Source of the DNA: Desulfobulbaceae bacterium | GTDB lineage: Bacteria; Desulfobacterota; Desulfobulbia; Desulfobulbales; Desulfocapsaceae | Direction of reading: 5' to 3' | NCBI GenBank assembly: GCA_003249645.1 | Contig: QKIH01000025.1 | Coordinates: forward strand, 25,764 to 89,763 | Length of the DNA stretch: 64,000 bases | In this document: in pieces, positions 8,558 through 16,973 of the stretch | Numbering within the stretch: position 1 is the stretch's first letter | Layout of the letters: the number at the start of each line of letters is the position of its first letter | Notes under the pieces: model-generated | Told to the model about the DNA's origin: nothing | Seen by the model: the letters and a program-made list of their open reading frames with translations, nothing else | Databases searched by the model: none | Program-made: the position numbers and the translations under genes

Positions 8558-9436
8558 TTATTTTCCTTCCACTACCGGTCTTTCTCGATAAGGATAGTTT
8601 TTCAGACGGATATCACCCCGTTTGTGTGGATTAGGTACGGATTTCGATGCATCTATCCAGTCTTCCCATTTAAAATTTTCAATTACCTGCGCCTGATAGC
8701 TTTCCTCCAATGGATGACTGAGAATATCATTAATATGCTGCCACTGATAGTAGCGCATGAGATCCACCTGATAAGGGTCGGGGGTCTCTTTGGCATTCTT
8801 TACAACCTTTTTCAGGTCAATCACCTCCTGCATATTCACCTTGGTTTCCCAGGTGATTTCACCGGGCAGAACAACCGGTTCTCCGGGGATATTATCTATG
8901 CCCTTTTTCCATGTTGCTAAAACAGCAACCCCGGTATCTTCACGATAGAGGAGAATGGCATGACTATACTTTTGATCCTTAAAAAAGCCGAGAGTTCCAT
9001 ATTGCAGACGACCTCCCGTTAAAAATGCCACCGCATCCGACCAGCAGGGGCTTGTGCCGGTAATCCCTCTCAGCACACTTCTGTCTATAATGCCGTCCGG
9101 GAAAAGAATCTCGAAAGCGATCTTGCAGCAGCTTGCAGCGTGTGAAGTTCCTTCACAGTCATGACCGTGCCATTTAATAATATCTTTTATGGTGACAGCA
9201 TAAGTCCTTTCATAATAGCGCCCCTGGGTTCCCTTTGTTGCAAGAATTTCAAAGGTCGGGGCATACGGCTTCGCAACCATCGGAGCATACCAGGTCGGTA
9301 TATTGTCAGGCTGGGTCACACCGGTTTCGATAAAGGTATTTATCCCTTGCTTGTACGTAGGCTCATTAGCAAAAGAAAATGATGCAACTGATGTTAAACC
9401 AACTACCAACAGACAGAGAAAAATCTTTTTCATCAT
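8558..9436 (-). CDS. Exported FmdE-domain protein
   Basis: A 292-residue protein with a clear signal peptide (MMKKIFLCLLVVGLTSVASFSFA). Residues about 85-190 match the FmdE family: IKWHGHDCEGTSHAASCCKI, then GTSPCWSDAVAFLTGGRLQYG, then LGFFKDQKYSHAILLY. FmdE-family proteins bind a metal through the HGHxC segment and were first named for a gene of the formylmethanofuran dehydrogenase operon, but stand-alone exported versions have no established function. A SAM-independent methyl or heme/metal role cannot be judged. AGAGG lies five bases before the ATG. The C-terminal third (about 200-292) has many basic and aromatic residues and no motif I recognise. Confidence 0.8.
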   Translation of the reverse strand: MMKKIFLCLLVVGLTSVASFSFANEPTYKQGINTFIETGVTQPDNIPTWYAPMVAKPYAPTFEILATKGTQGRYYERTYAVTIKDIIKWHGHDCEGTSHAASCCKIAFEILFPDGIIDRSVLRGITGTSPCWSDAVAFLTGGRLQYGTLGFFKDQKYSHAILLYREDTGVAVLATWKKGIDNIPGEPVVLPGEITWETKVNMQEVIDLKKVVKNAKETPDPYQVDLMRYYQWQHINDILSHPLEESYQAQVIENFKWEDWIDASKSVPNPHKRGDIRLKNYPYRERPVVEGK

Positions 9437-9677
9437 CCATACCTCTTGAGTTTGTAATTATTTAACAACCATGTTCAAGCCGAATATAGATCAGAGATCG
9501 TTTCATGATCGGCTTAAACGCTCTCTTTTAGCGCTGCAGACCAAAGACCTTGCCCAGATAGACAGCATCGTGATCAAAGAATCCACAAGGATTTTTCTAA
9601 CACAATACAAGAGCATGATCAAGAATATCAACTATCCTGGCGTGTTCTAAAAAAACTTCTGTTCCTGGAAAATTTGA

Positions 9678-9706
9678 TTGACAATGACATTTGGTCGTTT
9701 TACCAT
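9678..9706 (+). promoter_or_regulatory. Promoter and putative ArsR operator for arsR-permease operon
   Basis: A sigma-70-like promoter is visible: TTGACA at 9678-9683, a 17-base spacer and TACCAT at 9701-9706. An inverted repeat (TGGT at 9692-9695, ACCA at 9702-9705) overlaps the spacer and -10 element, where an autorepressing ArsR would be expected to bind. A related half-site occurs in the palindrome at 10072-10085. The assignment is inference from position. Confidence 0.55.
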
Positions 9707-9727
9707 ACGTGCAAGTGAGGTACTATT

Positions 9728-10048
9728 ATGAATGAAAAAGAAAAAGCACTTATAGAAGCAAAGGCTAACGTACTCAAATCGTTAGCACATCCGACAAGAC
9801 TCTGGATGGCAGAACAGCTGGCTGAAGGAGAAAAATGTGTCTGTGAACTTGCTGAGAATATTGATGCCGACTTCTCGACGATTTCAAAACACCTTTCGGT
9901 TCTGAAGCAGGCCGGTGTCGTTGAAGACGAGAAACGCGGGAAGATGGTCTATTACAAACTCAAAGTACCATGCATATTAAAGTATATGCCATGTGTTGAA
10001 GCAGTAATTCGGGCAAAAATGGAAGAACAGACTGTATTGTTTAAGTGA
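9728..10048 (+). CDS. arsR: ArsR-family metalloregulatory repressor
   Basis: A 106-residue winged-helix repressor. The recognition helix region is DADFSTISKHLSVLKQAGVV and the wing is EDEKRGKMVYYKL. Cys37 and Cys39 in EKCVCEL form the As(III)/Sb(III) site typical of ArsR alpha-3 sensors; extra cysteines near the C-terminus (VPCILKYMPC) may contribute. On binding the metalloid it should leave its operator and allow expression of the permease, thioredoxin-like and zinc-binding proteins downstream. GAGG lies seven bases before the ATG, and a promoter with an overlapping inverted repeat lies just upstream. Confidence 0.92.
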   Translation: MNEKEKALIEAKANVLKSLAHPTRLWMAEQLAEGEKCVCELAENIDADFSTISKHLSVLKQAGVVEDEKRGKMVYYKLKVPCILKYMPCVEAVIRAKMEEQTVLFK

Positions 10049-10071
10049 TATTTTTTTATTTAACACTTGGC

Positions 10072-10085
10072 TATTTGGCCAAATA
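10072..10085. promoter_or_regulatory. Perfect 14-base palindrome between arsR and permease
   Basis: The sequence TATTTGGCCAAATA is a perfect palindrome placed 17 bases before the permease start codon and 23 bases after the arsR stop codon. It shares the TTTGG core with the inverted repeat in the arsR promoter (ATTTGGT). It may be a second ArsR operator or a processing/attenuation element. Inference only. Confidence 0.5.
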
Positions 10086-10102
10086 TTGTTTAGGAGTTCA
10101 TC

Positions 10103-11401
10103 ATGAACTGGAAATCTGAGTGGAAGCATCTTGCCTGGATTGCGGCTATTTTTATCGGCTGCTATTTTCTTCCTGTAGGCTATGCCCGATTCGACAACGC
10201 CATGCTTGAGGCTTTTCACCTGGTCAAATGGTATGCCCAGGAACACGTCCTGCTCTGTCTGGTCCCTGCTTTTTTCATAGCAGGTGCCATTGGGGTTTTT
10301 GTCAGCCAGGCAGCGGTAATGAAATATCTCGGTCCAGATGCAAATAAAGTCCTTGCCTACGGAGTTGCAGCAGTCTCCGGAACGATCCTTGCTGTTTGTT
10401 CATGTACCATTCTGCCGCTTTTCGCCGGTATTTACAGGATGGGTGCCGGGCTCGGACCTGCTACCGCCTTTCTCTATTCCGGCCCGGCCATCAATGTGCT
10501 TGCCATCGTTCTAACCGCAACAGTTCTGGGACCGACCATGGGAATTGCCCGAGCAATCGGCGCCATCGCTTTCAGTATAATAATCGGTCTGCTCATGGCC
10601 TTTTTCTTTCGCAATGAAAAACTGGAAAAGCCAGCTGTACCCATAGTAATGATGGATGATGATACCATCAGACCACTGTGGCAGAATGCGCTCTATTTTT
10701 TCTCCATGGTCGGAATTCTGGTTTTTGCCAACTGGGGTAAACCGCAAAGCCCTGAAGGGCTTTGGGCTGCAATATACAATACAAAATGGCTGATCACCTC
10801 CGGTTTCGGCCTTCTCTTCGCCGTAATTCTGGTACTCTGGTTCAAGGTTCGTTTCTGGAAGGTTGGCCTTGTCGCGGTCATAGTCGCCATCGCCGCCTTT
10901 GCCGCCCCTTCTCATCCGGCCATTGCCTTTACAGCAGGTTTTATCGGCCTGTCGCTCATCACCAGCCTTGATAAAGGTGAAATGGGCCAGTGGTTTACAA
11001 CATCCTGGGATTTTGCCAAACAGATCCTTCCCCTTCTGCTTATTGGTGTTCTCATTGCAGGGGCCCTGCTCGGCCGTGTCGGTCATGAGGGGCTTATCCC
11101 TTCCGAGTGGGTTGCTTCAGCGGTCGGCGGCAACTCTCTGCGAGCCAATTTCTTTGCCTCTTTTGCCGGGGCATTTATGTATTTTGCCACCTTGACCGAG
11201 GTGCCGATCCTTCAGGGACTGATCGGCAGCGGCATGGGAAAAGGCCCGGCACTTGCACTGCTTCTCGCAGGTCCTGCCCTGAGCCTGCCGAACATGCTGG
11301 TCATCAGAAGCGTTGTCGGAACAAAGAAAACCGTTGTTTTTGTTACTCTTGTTATTGTTATGGCTACAATAACAGGAATGATTTTTGGTACATTTTTCTA
11401 A
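10103..11401 (+). CDS. Permease of the ArsP/UPF0718 family (COG0701)
   Basis: A 432-residue inner-membrane protein with about ten helices. The family hallmarks are VCSCTILPLFAGIYRMGAGLGPATAFLYSGPAIN in the first half (given here by its start: SCTILPLFAGI at about residue 97) and the repeat-like TEVPILQGLIGSGMGKGPALALLLAGPALSLPN region in the second half. Family members include ArsP, which exports trivalent organoarsenicals. Placed directly behind an ArsR gene with the As-type cysteine pair, an arsenical or related metalloid efflux role is likely. AGGAG precedes the ATG. The loop at about 175-190 is acidic (MMDDDT). Confidence 0.85.
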   Translation: MNWKSEWKHLAWIAAIFIGCYFLPVGYARFDNAMLEAFHLVKWYAQEHVLLCLVPAFFIAGAIGVFVSQAAVMKYLGPDANKVLAYGVAAVSGTILAVCSCTILPLFAGIYRMGAGLGPATAFLYSGPAINVLAIVLTATVLGPTMGIARAIGAIAFSIIIGLLMAFFFRNEKLEKPAVPIVMMDDDTIRPLWQNALYFFSMVGILVFANWGKPQSPEGLWAAIYNTKWLITSGFGLLFAVILVLWFKVRFWKVGLVAVIVAIAAFAAPSHPAIAFTAGFIGLSLITSLDKGEMGQWFTTSWDFAKQILPLLLIGVLIAGALLGRVGHEGLIPSEWVASAVGGNSLRANFFASFAGAFMYFATLTEVPILQGLIGSGMGKGPALALLLAGPALSLPNMLVIRSVVGTKKTVVFVTLVIVMATITGMIFGTFF

Positions 11402-11419
11402 TTAAAATGAGGTGAGATA

Positions 11420-11650
11420 ATGATTTTTCAAGTTATGGGTCCAGGCTGTACAAAATGTAACCAGGTCGCCGAAAATGCTAAAACTGCAGCGAATGATCTG
11501 GGTCTTGAATATGAAGTTGTAAAGATCACGGACTTCAATGAAATGATGAAGTTCGGTGTTATGATGACACCGGCACTTGCTATTGACGGCACAGTTAAGG
11601 CCGTCGGCAAGGTTCCGACTGTTGATGAAATTAAAGCAATGCTCAGCTAA
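11420..11650 (+). CDS. Small thioredoxin-like protein (redox-active disulfide protein 2 family)
   Basis: A 76-residue thioredoxin fold with the active-site pair Cys10-Thr-Lys-Cys13 (GPGCTKC) and a cis-proline region (MMTPALAIDG). Proteins of this size and motif are regularly encoded next to UPF0718 permeases and ArsR regulators. A likely role is thiol/disulfide exchange or metal(loid) hand-over to the permease (inference). GAGGTGAG lies before the ATG; the gene follows the permease by 18 bases. Confidence 0.88.
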   Translation: MIFQVMGPGCTKCNQVAENAKTAANDLGLEYEVVKITDFNEMMKFGVMMTPALAIDGTVKAVGKVPTVDEIKAMLS

Positions 11651-11672
11651 CCAACTACCAGGGAGAACAGGC

Positions 11673-12059
11673 ATGAGTACAGAACAAACAAGCTGCAGTT
11701 GTTCATGCGGCAGCAGCAGCGTTCTCAATTTGATCTTTTCCTGCTCGGGTGCAGCTGATGTCGGAGAGCTTGCAGACCGGTCTGCCCGTAAGCTCAGTCG
11801 GGATGGTGTCGGCAAAATGTCCTGCCTTTCGGGAATTGGCGGCAATGTGAGCGGAATTGTCAAGACCGCTGAGGCAGCGACATCGATTCTTGCCATAGAC
11901 GGATGCCCGCTCGAATGCGCTAAAAAAACTCTTGAAGCTGCCGGGATCACGCGATTTAACTATCTAAAACTGAGTGATCTTAACTTTGAAAAGGGAAACA
12001 CTGATGTCAATGCAGCTGCCATTGATAAAGTAACGAATCTGGCGAAAAACTTCTTTTAA
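11673..12059 (+). CDS. Putative zinc-binding (DGC-domain) protein
   Basis: A 128-residue cysteine-rich protein of the DGC-domain family: an N-terminal Cys cluster (SCSCSCG), FSCSGAADVGELADRSARKL, KMSCLSGIGG and the signature-like ILAIDGCPLECAKKTLE. These proteins are annotated as zinc binders and commonly accompany arsenic/permease clusters. The start at 11673 follows GGGAG; an upstream in-frame ATG lies inside the thioredoxin gene and gives a non-homologous extension. It is the last gene of the plus-strand arsR-permease operon, 22 bases after the thioredoxin gene. Confidence 0.85.
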   Translation: MSTEQTSCSCSCGSSSVLNLIFSCSGAADVGELADRSARKLSRDGVGKMSCLSGIGGNVSGIVKTAEAATSILAIDGCPLECAKKTLEAAGITRFNYLKLSDLNFEKGNTDVNAAAIDKVTNLAKNFF

Positions 12060-12178
12060 TAACAGAAAAAATAACAAAACGTCGTTTTTATAAGCGCGAC
12101 CACTCAGCGTGATTCATTGCCGGTGGAATCTGACAGGAAGACAAGGTCATTATTGTTCTGGCAACAGACTACAGGACG

Positions 12179-12216
12179 AACCGGGGTCCTCTCTTATGAG
12201 ACCCCGGTTGTCTTTT
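12179..12216. terminator. Bidirectional terminator between convergent ars loci
   Basis: A GC-rich stem (AACCGGGGTC/GACCCCGGTT with one bulged base and a short TC/GA extension, loop TCTTAT) is followed by TGTCTTTT on the plus strand. It lies between the plus-strand DGC gene and the minus-strand arsC, so it can end the plus operon and possibly also the minus one. Confidence 0.85.
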
Positions 12217-12238
12217 ATGGATCATAAGACTGACCTGA

Positions 12239-12697
12239 TCAGCTCTTGTGCTCTTTTTCTGCCAGAGCCGGAAAAGCAGCAGGAAGGCTCATTATAAAAT
12301 CTCTGATCTCATCTCTTACCCTGCGGTATGCTGCAAGACGTTCCTGCTCTGTCTCCGCCTGGGCCGCCAGTTTTGGCGGATCATCAAAGCCCACGTGGAT
12401 TTTTCTTCCCGGGAAGAACGGGCAGGTTTCATTCGCATGGCCGCATAGTGTAACAACCCAGTCAAATCTGTCTATCGACAACTCTGTCAGCAGCTGAGAC
12501 TGCTGGGCTGAAATATCAACGCCTGATTCGCCCATCACCTTCAGGGCATACGGATTGATGCCGTGTTTTTCAATACCGGCTGAATACGCTTCTATCTCAT
12601 CACTCTTCAGTTTTTTTGCCCAGCCTTCCGCCATCTGGCTTCTGCACGAGTTACCCGTGCAAAGAAAGAGCACCTTCAGTTTTTCTGCTTTGGTCAT
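12239..12697 (-). CDS. arsC: Arsenate reductase, thioredoxin-coupled (low-molecular-weight phosphatase fold)
   Basis: About 152 residues. The P-loop is Cys13-TGNSC-Arg19 (CX5R) followed by [10 protein letters not shown]. The redox relay pair lies in [13 protein letters not shown], matching the Cys82/Cys89 pair of thioredoxin-type ArsC (pI258 class). DPP in [11 protein letters not shown] supplies the catalytic Asp loop. It reduces arsenate to arsenite in the cytoplasm, feeding the Acr3 exporter encoded upstream. The ATG at 12697 has GAGG six bases ahead; upstream GTG and ATG codons in frame are too near to that site. The gene follows acr3 by 71 bases. Confidence 0.92.
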   Translation of the reverse strand: MTKAEKLKVLFLCTGNSCRSQMAEGWAKKLKSDEIEAYSAGIEKHGINPYALKVMGESGVDISAQQSQLLTELSIDRFDWVVTLCGHANETCPFFPGRKIHVGFDDPPKLAAQAETEQERLAAYRRVRDEIRDFIMSLPAAFPALAEKEHKS

Positions 12698-12768
12698 GTT
12701 CATCCTCACTTCATGTCAACGTGTTCAGTTCAGCCGTCTGGTAAGATGCCTGAAATTCTATTTAATGA

Positions 12769-13863
12769 CTATTTTTCAGCATGCTCCTTCAGATGGAAAT
12801 GGCATACCCTGGATAAGGTTTTCTGCTCATAGGGGAAATATTTTTTCTTATACCTCAAGGCAACATTAACCAGGGCAATAAGCACCGGAACCTCTACCAG
12901 CGGTCCGATAACTGCGGCAAATGCTACGCCGCTGTTAATACCGAACACTGCAATAGCAACAGCAATGGCAAGCTCGAAATTGTTGGAGGCAGCCGTAAAA
13001 CTCAAGGTTACAGTCTGCTCATAGGTTGCACCGACCTTCATGGAGAGGAAAAACGAAACGATAAACATCACCAGAAAGTAGATGGTCAGCGGTACGGCTA
13101 TCCGCAATACATCAAGCGGAAGCTGCACGATGTATTCGCCTTTAAGAGAGAACATGACCAGAATGGTAAAAAGCAGAAAAATCAGGGTAATCGGGCTGAT
13201 CTTCGGGATAAACACCTGGTCATACCACTCACGGCCTTTTAAACGAATCCCTACAAGCCTTGTAAACATTCCAGCCAGAAAGGGGATGCCAAGATAGATG
13301 AAAACCGATTTGGCAATATCCTTGATCGAGACATCGACAACCGCTCCGTCAAGACCAAACCAAGCCGGAATAATCGTTATGAAAAGCCATGCATAAAAAG
13401 AAAAAAACAGGACCTGAAAGATGGAGTTAAAAGCGACCAGTCCAGCGCAATACTCAGAATCGCCATCCGCCAGTTCATTCCAGACAATGACCATGGCTAT
13501 ACACCGGGCAAGTCCAATCAGAATGAGTCCAACCATGTATTCATGGTGACCCGAGAGAAAGGCAATAGCCAGAAAAAACATCAATACAGGTCCGATGACC
13601 CAGTTTTGCACGAGAGAGAGCGCCAGCACCCTGAAATTTTTAAAAACCTGACCAAGCTCCTCATATTTTACCTTTGCCAGAGGCGGATACATCATCATTA
13701 TCAGCCCGATGGCTATTGGAATATTGGTTGTACCCACCTGAAAGGTATTGATCAGCTTCTGGACAGCAGGATAGAGATAACCCGTCATAACACCGACAAA
13801 CATTGCAAGAAAGATCCACAGGGTCAGATAGCGATCTAGAAAAGAAAGTCGTTTAGATTCCAT
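12769..13863 (-). CDS. acr3: Arsenite efflux permease, ACR3 family
   Basis: A 364-residue protein with ten predicted helices, the usual size for Acr3. The conserved helix-4 cysteine is Cys121 in [19 protein letters not shown], and the helix-9 region [29 protein letters not shown] carries the conserved Glu. Acr3 exports arsenite using the proton motive force. It sits between its arsR (upstream, 13899-14255) and arsC (downstream), the standard arsR-acr3-arsC order. No strong ribosome site is seen within 10 bases of the ATG (GAGGA is about 15 bases away). Confidence 0.95.
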   Translation of the reverse strand: MESKRLSFLDRYLTLWIFLAMFVGVMTGYLYPAVQKLINTFQVGTTNIPIAIGLIMMMYPPLAKVKYEELGQVFKNFRVLALSLVQNWVIGPVLMFFLAIAFLSGHHEYMVGLILIGLARCIAMVIVWNELADGDSEYCAGLVAFNSIFQVLFFSFYAWLFITIIPAWFGLDGAVVDVSIKDIAKSVFIYLGIPFLAGMFTRLVGIRLKGREWYDQVFIPKISPITLIFLLFTILVMFSLKGEYIVQLPLDVLRIAVPLTIYFLVMFIVSFFLSMKVGATYEQTVTLSFTAASNNFELAIAVAIAVFGINSGVAFAAVIGPLVEVPVLIALVNVALRYKKKYFPYEQKTLSRVCHFHLKEHAEK

Positions 13864-13898
13864 AGATTGTACTTTTAAGTCCTCAGCTAATGTTTTTA

Positions 13899-14255
13899 TT
13901 ATTGATTGCAGGCATCGGTCTTCTTTTCGGCAAGATGCTGCGCCATCATTTCATAATCTCTCTGCAACTCGGGAATACATGATATATGAGCAAGAACATG
14001 GGAGATAATCTCCTCGGTCTGCGGAGTAGGTCTGAGCCTATAATACATCCATTTTTTCTTTCGCCTGGACTCAAGCCAGCCCGAATTGCGCAAATATGCC
14101 AGATGTCTTGATGCCGTTGATTGCGGGAGCTTCAGCACAGTCATAATATCACAGACGCAAAGTTCACCATGACGCAGAACGCCCAGGAGACGAAGCCTCG
14201 TTGGATCACTGGCCCCTTTGTAAAATTCAGCGGCTATATTCAAGGTTGAAATCAT
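13899..14255 (-). CDS. arsR: ArsR-family arsenic-responsive repressor
   Basis: A 118-residue winged-helix protein. The metal site is Cys33/Cys35 in [12 protein letters not shown], directly before the recognition helix [30 protein letters not shown]. This is the classic E. coli/plasmid ArsR alpha-3 site for As(III). It should repress itself, acr3 and arsC. It is only distantly similar to the ArsR at 9728, so the two loci are separately regulated. No good Shine-Dalgarno site is visible before the ATG. Confidence 0.93.
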   Translation of the reverse strand: MISTLNIAAEFYKGASDPTRLRLLGVLRHGELCVCDIMTVLKLPQSTASRHLAYLRNSGWLESRRKKKWMYYRLRPTPQTEEIISHVLAHISCIPELQRDYEMMAQHLAEKKTDACNQ

Positions 14256-14299
14256 TAGGCAGACTCATCAAGCATGTGTTGTACAAACGTCTAACCAAC

Positions 14300-14311
14300 A
14301 TATTCAGATAT
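14300..14311. promoter_or_regulatory. Possible ArsR/SmtB-type half-site
   Basis: ATATTCAGATAT lies 45 bases upstream of the arsR start on the minus strand, in an AT-rich stretch (ATATGCGGATATATT follows). It resembles one half of the ATA-N-TGAA / TTCA-N-TAT pattern used by ArsR/SmtB repressors. Low confidence; only one good half is seen. Confidence 0.35.
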
Positions 14312-14698
14312 GCGGATATATTAAACCGAACAGACAATCGTGATGCAACAATTATACGTACTATCACGCAATATTAACGCGTTCAAAACAATAATAGAAT
14401 AGTATCCGAACAATCAACCCGGCCTGAGCTATCCGGAAGGCTGACTAAAAAACAGTAGGACATACCTCAGCAACAGATAACAGTCGTCGGGTATCTTCCT
14501 TCCCATCAGAATCCTGATCAGGGCTCCATGACACTGTTACAGCGTTAATCCGGTATATCTGAAGGTATTGAAGTGAAAAGCAAAGATGAAAAGATCTGCA
14601 GGTATTTTGGGGCGGCCAGGCTTTTCGGACGTCCGTCGACAAAAATACAATCCTGCAGCTCCGGCGCTAACTTTTTGTGGCAATTCTGTAACTGACGA
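14312..14698. other. Non-coding stretch downstream of the LysR gene
   Basis: The region between the ars promoter and the LysR stop codon carries only short open frames without ribosome sites or recognisable protein sequence. No repeat, tRNA or clear terminator is seen. It could contain decayed coding sequence, but I cannot support any specific call. Confidence 0.35.
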
Positions 14699-15628
14699 CT
14701 AACGGCATCCGCTCTCGAACCGGGTCTTATCAACATCCAAAATTATATCGATGAGCCTTTGATCCAATTGCGACAATTCGCGTTTTTTCAAATACGTTAT
14801 GCCATAATCGCTGTGAATTGAAGGAACATCAATCGGTACCATAGCCAAGATGCCCTGGTCGATCTCGGACTTGATTGAGCCTTCGTTCCCTATGCCGATA
14901 CAGTCACTGGCCGCAATGACTTTTTTCTGAAGAGCGAAAGAAATGCAGCTAATACGCGGTCTGAAGGTATTCCCTTCAATATCTCCGAAACGAGAGCTGG
15001 CCGGGAATTTATCAGCAATTCTTGGAACCTGCAGTATCCCCACATAAGGATAATGAAAAACATCATTAAGTTGAATTTTTTTGGCTTGCAGCAAGGGGTG
15101 ACCGGATCGACAGAAAAAGCCGCCATAATCTTTTGACCGTAAAGGGATTGTTTCAAGAATTCTCTCCCTTCCCATCAGGCTCTTTTCTCCGATGAAAAAA
15201 TCCATCGTCCGGTCATACAGCTCATTGACAAACTCGAACCAGCTGCAGGTAATAACTTTAACATGAACTAAAGGTAATTCTTTGCTTACTCGAGCCAGAA
15301 TATCTGCAAGGAACAGTTCTTCAGGATATGTTCCGACCCCGAGGGTTATCTCGCCTGTAACCGTTCCCTGTTCTTCGGCGGCCTGCATCTCGAGCTTATT
15401 CAGTTCGAACAAGACCATCTTCGCCTGCTTGAGAAATTTTTCACCAGCAGGCGTCGGAACAACCATATTTTTTGAACGCACAAAAACAGAAGAGCCGAGA
15501 TGACGCTCAAGCTTCTGCATATTGCGTGACAGGGTCGGCTGACTGACACCGAGTTCTTTGGCAGCTCTTGTGAAGTTGCCTACCGTAGCCAAGATAAGAG
15601 CATGTTCTAGTAATTGAATATCTATCAT
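14699..15628 (-). CDS. LysR-family transcriptional regulator
   Basis: A 309-residue regulator. The N-terminal winged helix-turn-helix is canonical: LILATVGNFTRAAKELGVSQPTLSRNMQKLERHLGSSVFVR in residues about 12-52. The rest (about 90-295) is the periplasmic-binding-protein-like effector domain, starting ITLGVGTYPEELFLADIL. The effector is unknown. LysR proteins usually control a divergent neighbour, but here the upstream neighbour (15874-16908) is on the same strand, so the target is not obvious. The region 15629-15780 is AT-rich and should hold its promoter. Confidence 0.92.
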   Translation of the reverse strand: MIDIQLLEHALILATVGNFTRAAKELGVSQPTLSRNMQKLERHLGSSVFVRSKNMVVPTPAGEKFLKQAKMVLFELNKLEMQAAEEQGTVTGEITLGVGTYPEELFLADILARVSKELPLVHVKVITCSWFEFVNELYDRTMDFFIGEKSLMGRERILETIPLRSKDYGGFFCRSGHPLLQAKKIQLNDVFHYPYVGILQVPRIADKFPASSRFGDIEGNTFRPRISCISFALQKKVIAASDCIGIGNEGSIKSEIDQGILAMVPIDVPSIHSDYGITYLKKRELSQLDQRLIDIILDVDKTRFESGCR

Positions 15629-15873
15629 GCAGATAATGTATCACAATTATTCAAACAGCGCATCGAACAAATTTAAAAAGTGTAATAATTCAGCAAATTT
15701 TCAATTAGCCATTACCTGACTCGTTACTGTCAAAATTGCCTCACAGGTTGACACAACCGCAACAGCCTATCATTTAACAACCTGTTATTACTTACAATTA
15801 TTCGTATCCGTGTCATATATTTTCAGCTCGTCAATACCCTCTCCTGCAATTGATTACCGCTTATATCCAGTTA

Positions 15874-16908
15874 TTACACTGGCGATAACGGAAGTGTAAA
15901 ACTAACCACAGTGCCCTTCCCCGGTCTGCTTTTCAATTGTATTCTGCCGTCATGGGATTCTATTATGTTTTTGACAATGGCAAGTCCAAGCCCGGTTCCC
16001 GGAATATTGGTCCCCGGTCCTCTGAAAAAGGGTGTAAAGATCTCTTTCACTACTTCTGAAGAAATTCCTATACCATGGTCTGCAACAGAACAGCGGCATC
16101 TGGCACCTGAAGAACTCACCTTTATAATAATCTCACCGCCTTTTTTGGAATATTTAAGGCTGTTTTCTATGATATTGGCAAGAACCCGGTTGAGCATCGC
16201 ATCATCTCCCCACGGATGCCTGTTGCAGCTCAACCGTATCCGCAGTGAAAATCGAATATTCCTCTGCTCTGCTTCGACTTTAAACATATCAATTGCAGAA
16301 GAGACAGCAGACACCAGATCATACGGCTTTTTCAGAAGAACAGTATGCGATGAATCAGCCTTGGTAAAGACCAGGAAGTCTTCGGCAAACTGTGCAATTT
16401 TCTGCAGTCCTGACTGGATTGTCTGCAGATATTTTTTCTGCTGGTCTGATATCGGACCAACTTGCCCGGTAAACAGTCGACGAGCCAGTTGCAGGGAAGC
16501 ATTGGCCGGATTTTTAATATCATGTGCCAGCATGGCAAGCAGCAGTTTTCGCTCCGTTTCTATTTTAAGACGTCTGGAAACATCACTGAAGACGTGGCAT
16601 GTGAACGAGGAAGCACCACTATCATTAATCAGCGAAAACGATGTCATCGAAACAATGATCGTCTTTCCACTCTTTTGAGTAAAAACAATCTCTGATTCGC
16701 CAACCTCATTTAGGCCAGTGGTGTGAAAATCGCCGAACAGCTCTGTCACCGCTCTGCCAACCACATCTGTTTTGCTATAGCCCGTAATTCTCTCAGCGGC
16801 CTGATTGAACTCGAACACCTGCCCCTTATTGTCTGCCAGCATATACCCCAGAGGAATATTCTTTTTTATCATTTCCTGAACATCGCTCTGTGTGATTAAG
16901 CCCTTCAT
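15874..16908 (-). CDS. Soluble PAS-domain sensor histidine kinase
   Basis: About 344 residues with no membrane segment. PAS domain at about 8-110 (IPLGYMLADNKGQVFEFNQAAERITGYS), HisKA with His129 (MLAHDIKNPANASLQ), HATPase_c with NIIENSLKYS, DHGIGI and GTGLGLAI. I prefer the ATG at 16908, which has GAGGG six bases upstream; a longer form from TTG at 16977 would overlap the NtrC-type gene stop (TTGA) but has no ribosome site. It is the third gene of a kinase/activator/kinase unit and probably feeds a cytosolic signal, such as redox state, into the same activator (inference). Confidence 0.88.
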   Translation of the reverse strand: MKGLITQSDVQEMIKKNIPLGYMLADNKGQVFEFNQAAERITGYSKTDVVGRAVTELFGDFHTTGLNEVGESEIVFTQKSGKTIIVSMTSFSLINDSGASSFTCHVFSDVSRRLKIETERKLLLAMLAHDIKNPANASLQLARRLFTGQVGPISDQQKKYLQTIQSGLQKIAQFAEDFLVFTKADSSHTVLLKKPYDLVSAVSSAIDMFKVEAEQRNIRFSLRIRLSCNRHPWGDDAMLNRVLANIIENSLKYSKKGGEIIIKVSSSGARCRCSVADHGIGISSEVVKEIFTPFFRGPGTNIPGTGLGLAIVKNIIESHDGRIQLKSRPGKGTVVSFTLPLSPV

Positions 16909-16973
16909 TCTGTCCCTCACCGGCTGTTCCTGCGGAATAAAACGCATACCGAAATCAGTCTTATGATATACAG

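Noticed and set aside
10511..11086. Minus-strand open frame of 191 codons opposite the ArsP-type permease
   Set aside because: Composition is of an antisense frame, no start site and no family resemblance; the permease frame is conserved.
14445..14736. Two short minus-strand open frames downstream of the LysR gene
   Set aside because: They overlap each other and the LysR end, lack ribosome sites and show no protein-like pattern.
15911..16678. Plus-strand open frame of 255 codons opposite the PAS kinase
   Set aside because: Antisense to a kinase with all catalytic boxes; Ser/Leu/Arg-rich without recognisable domain.
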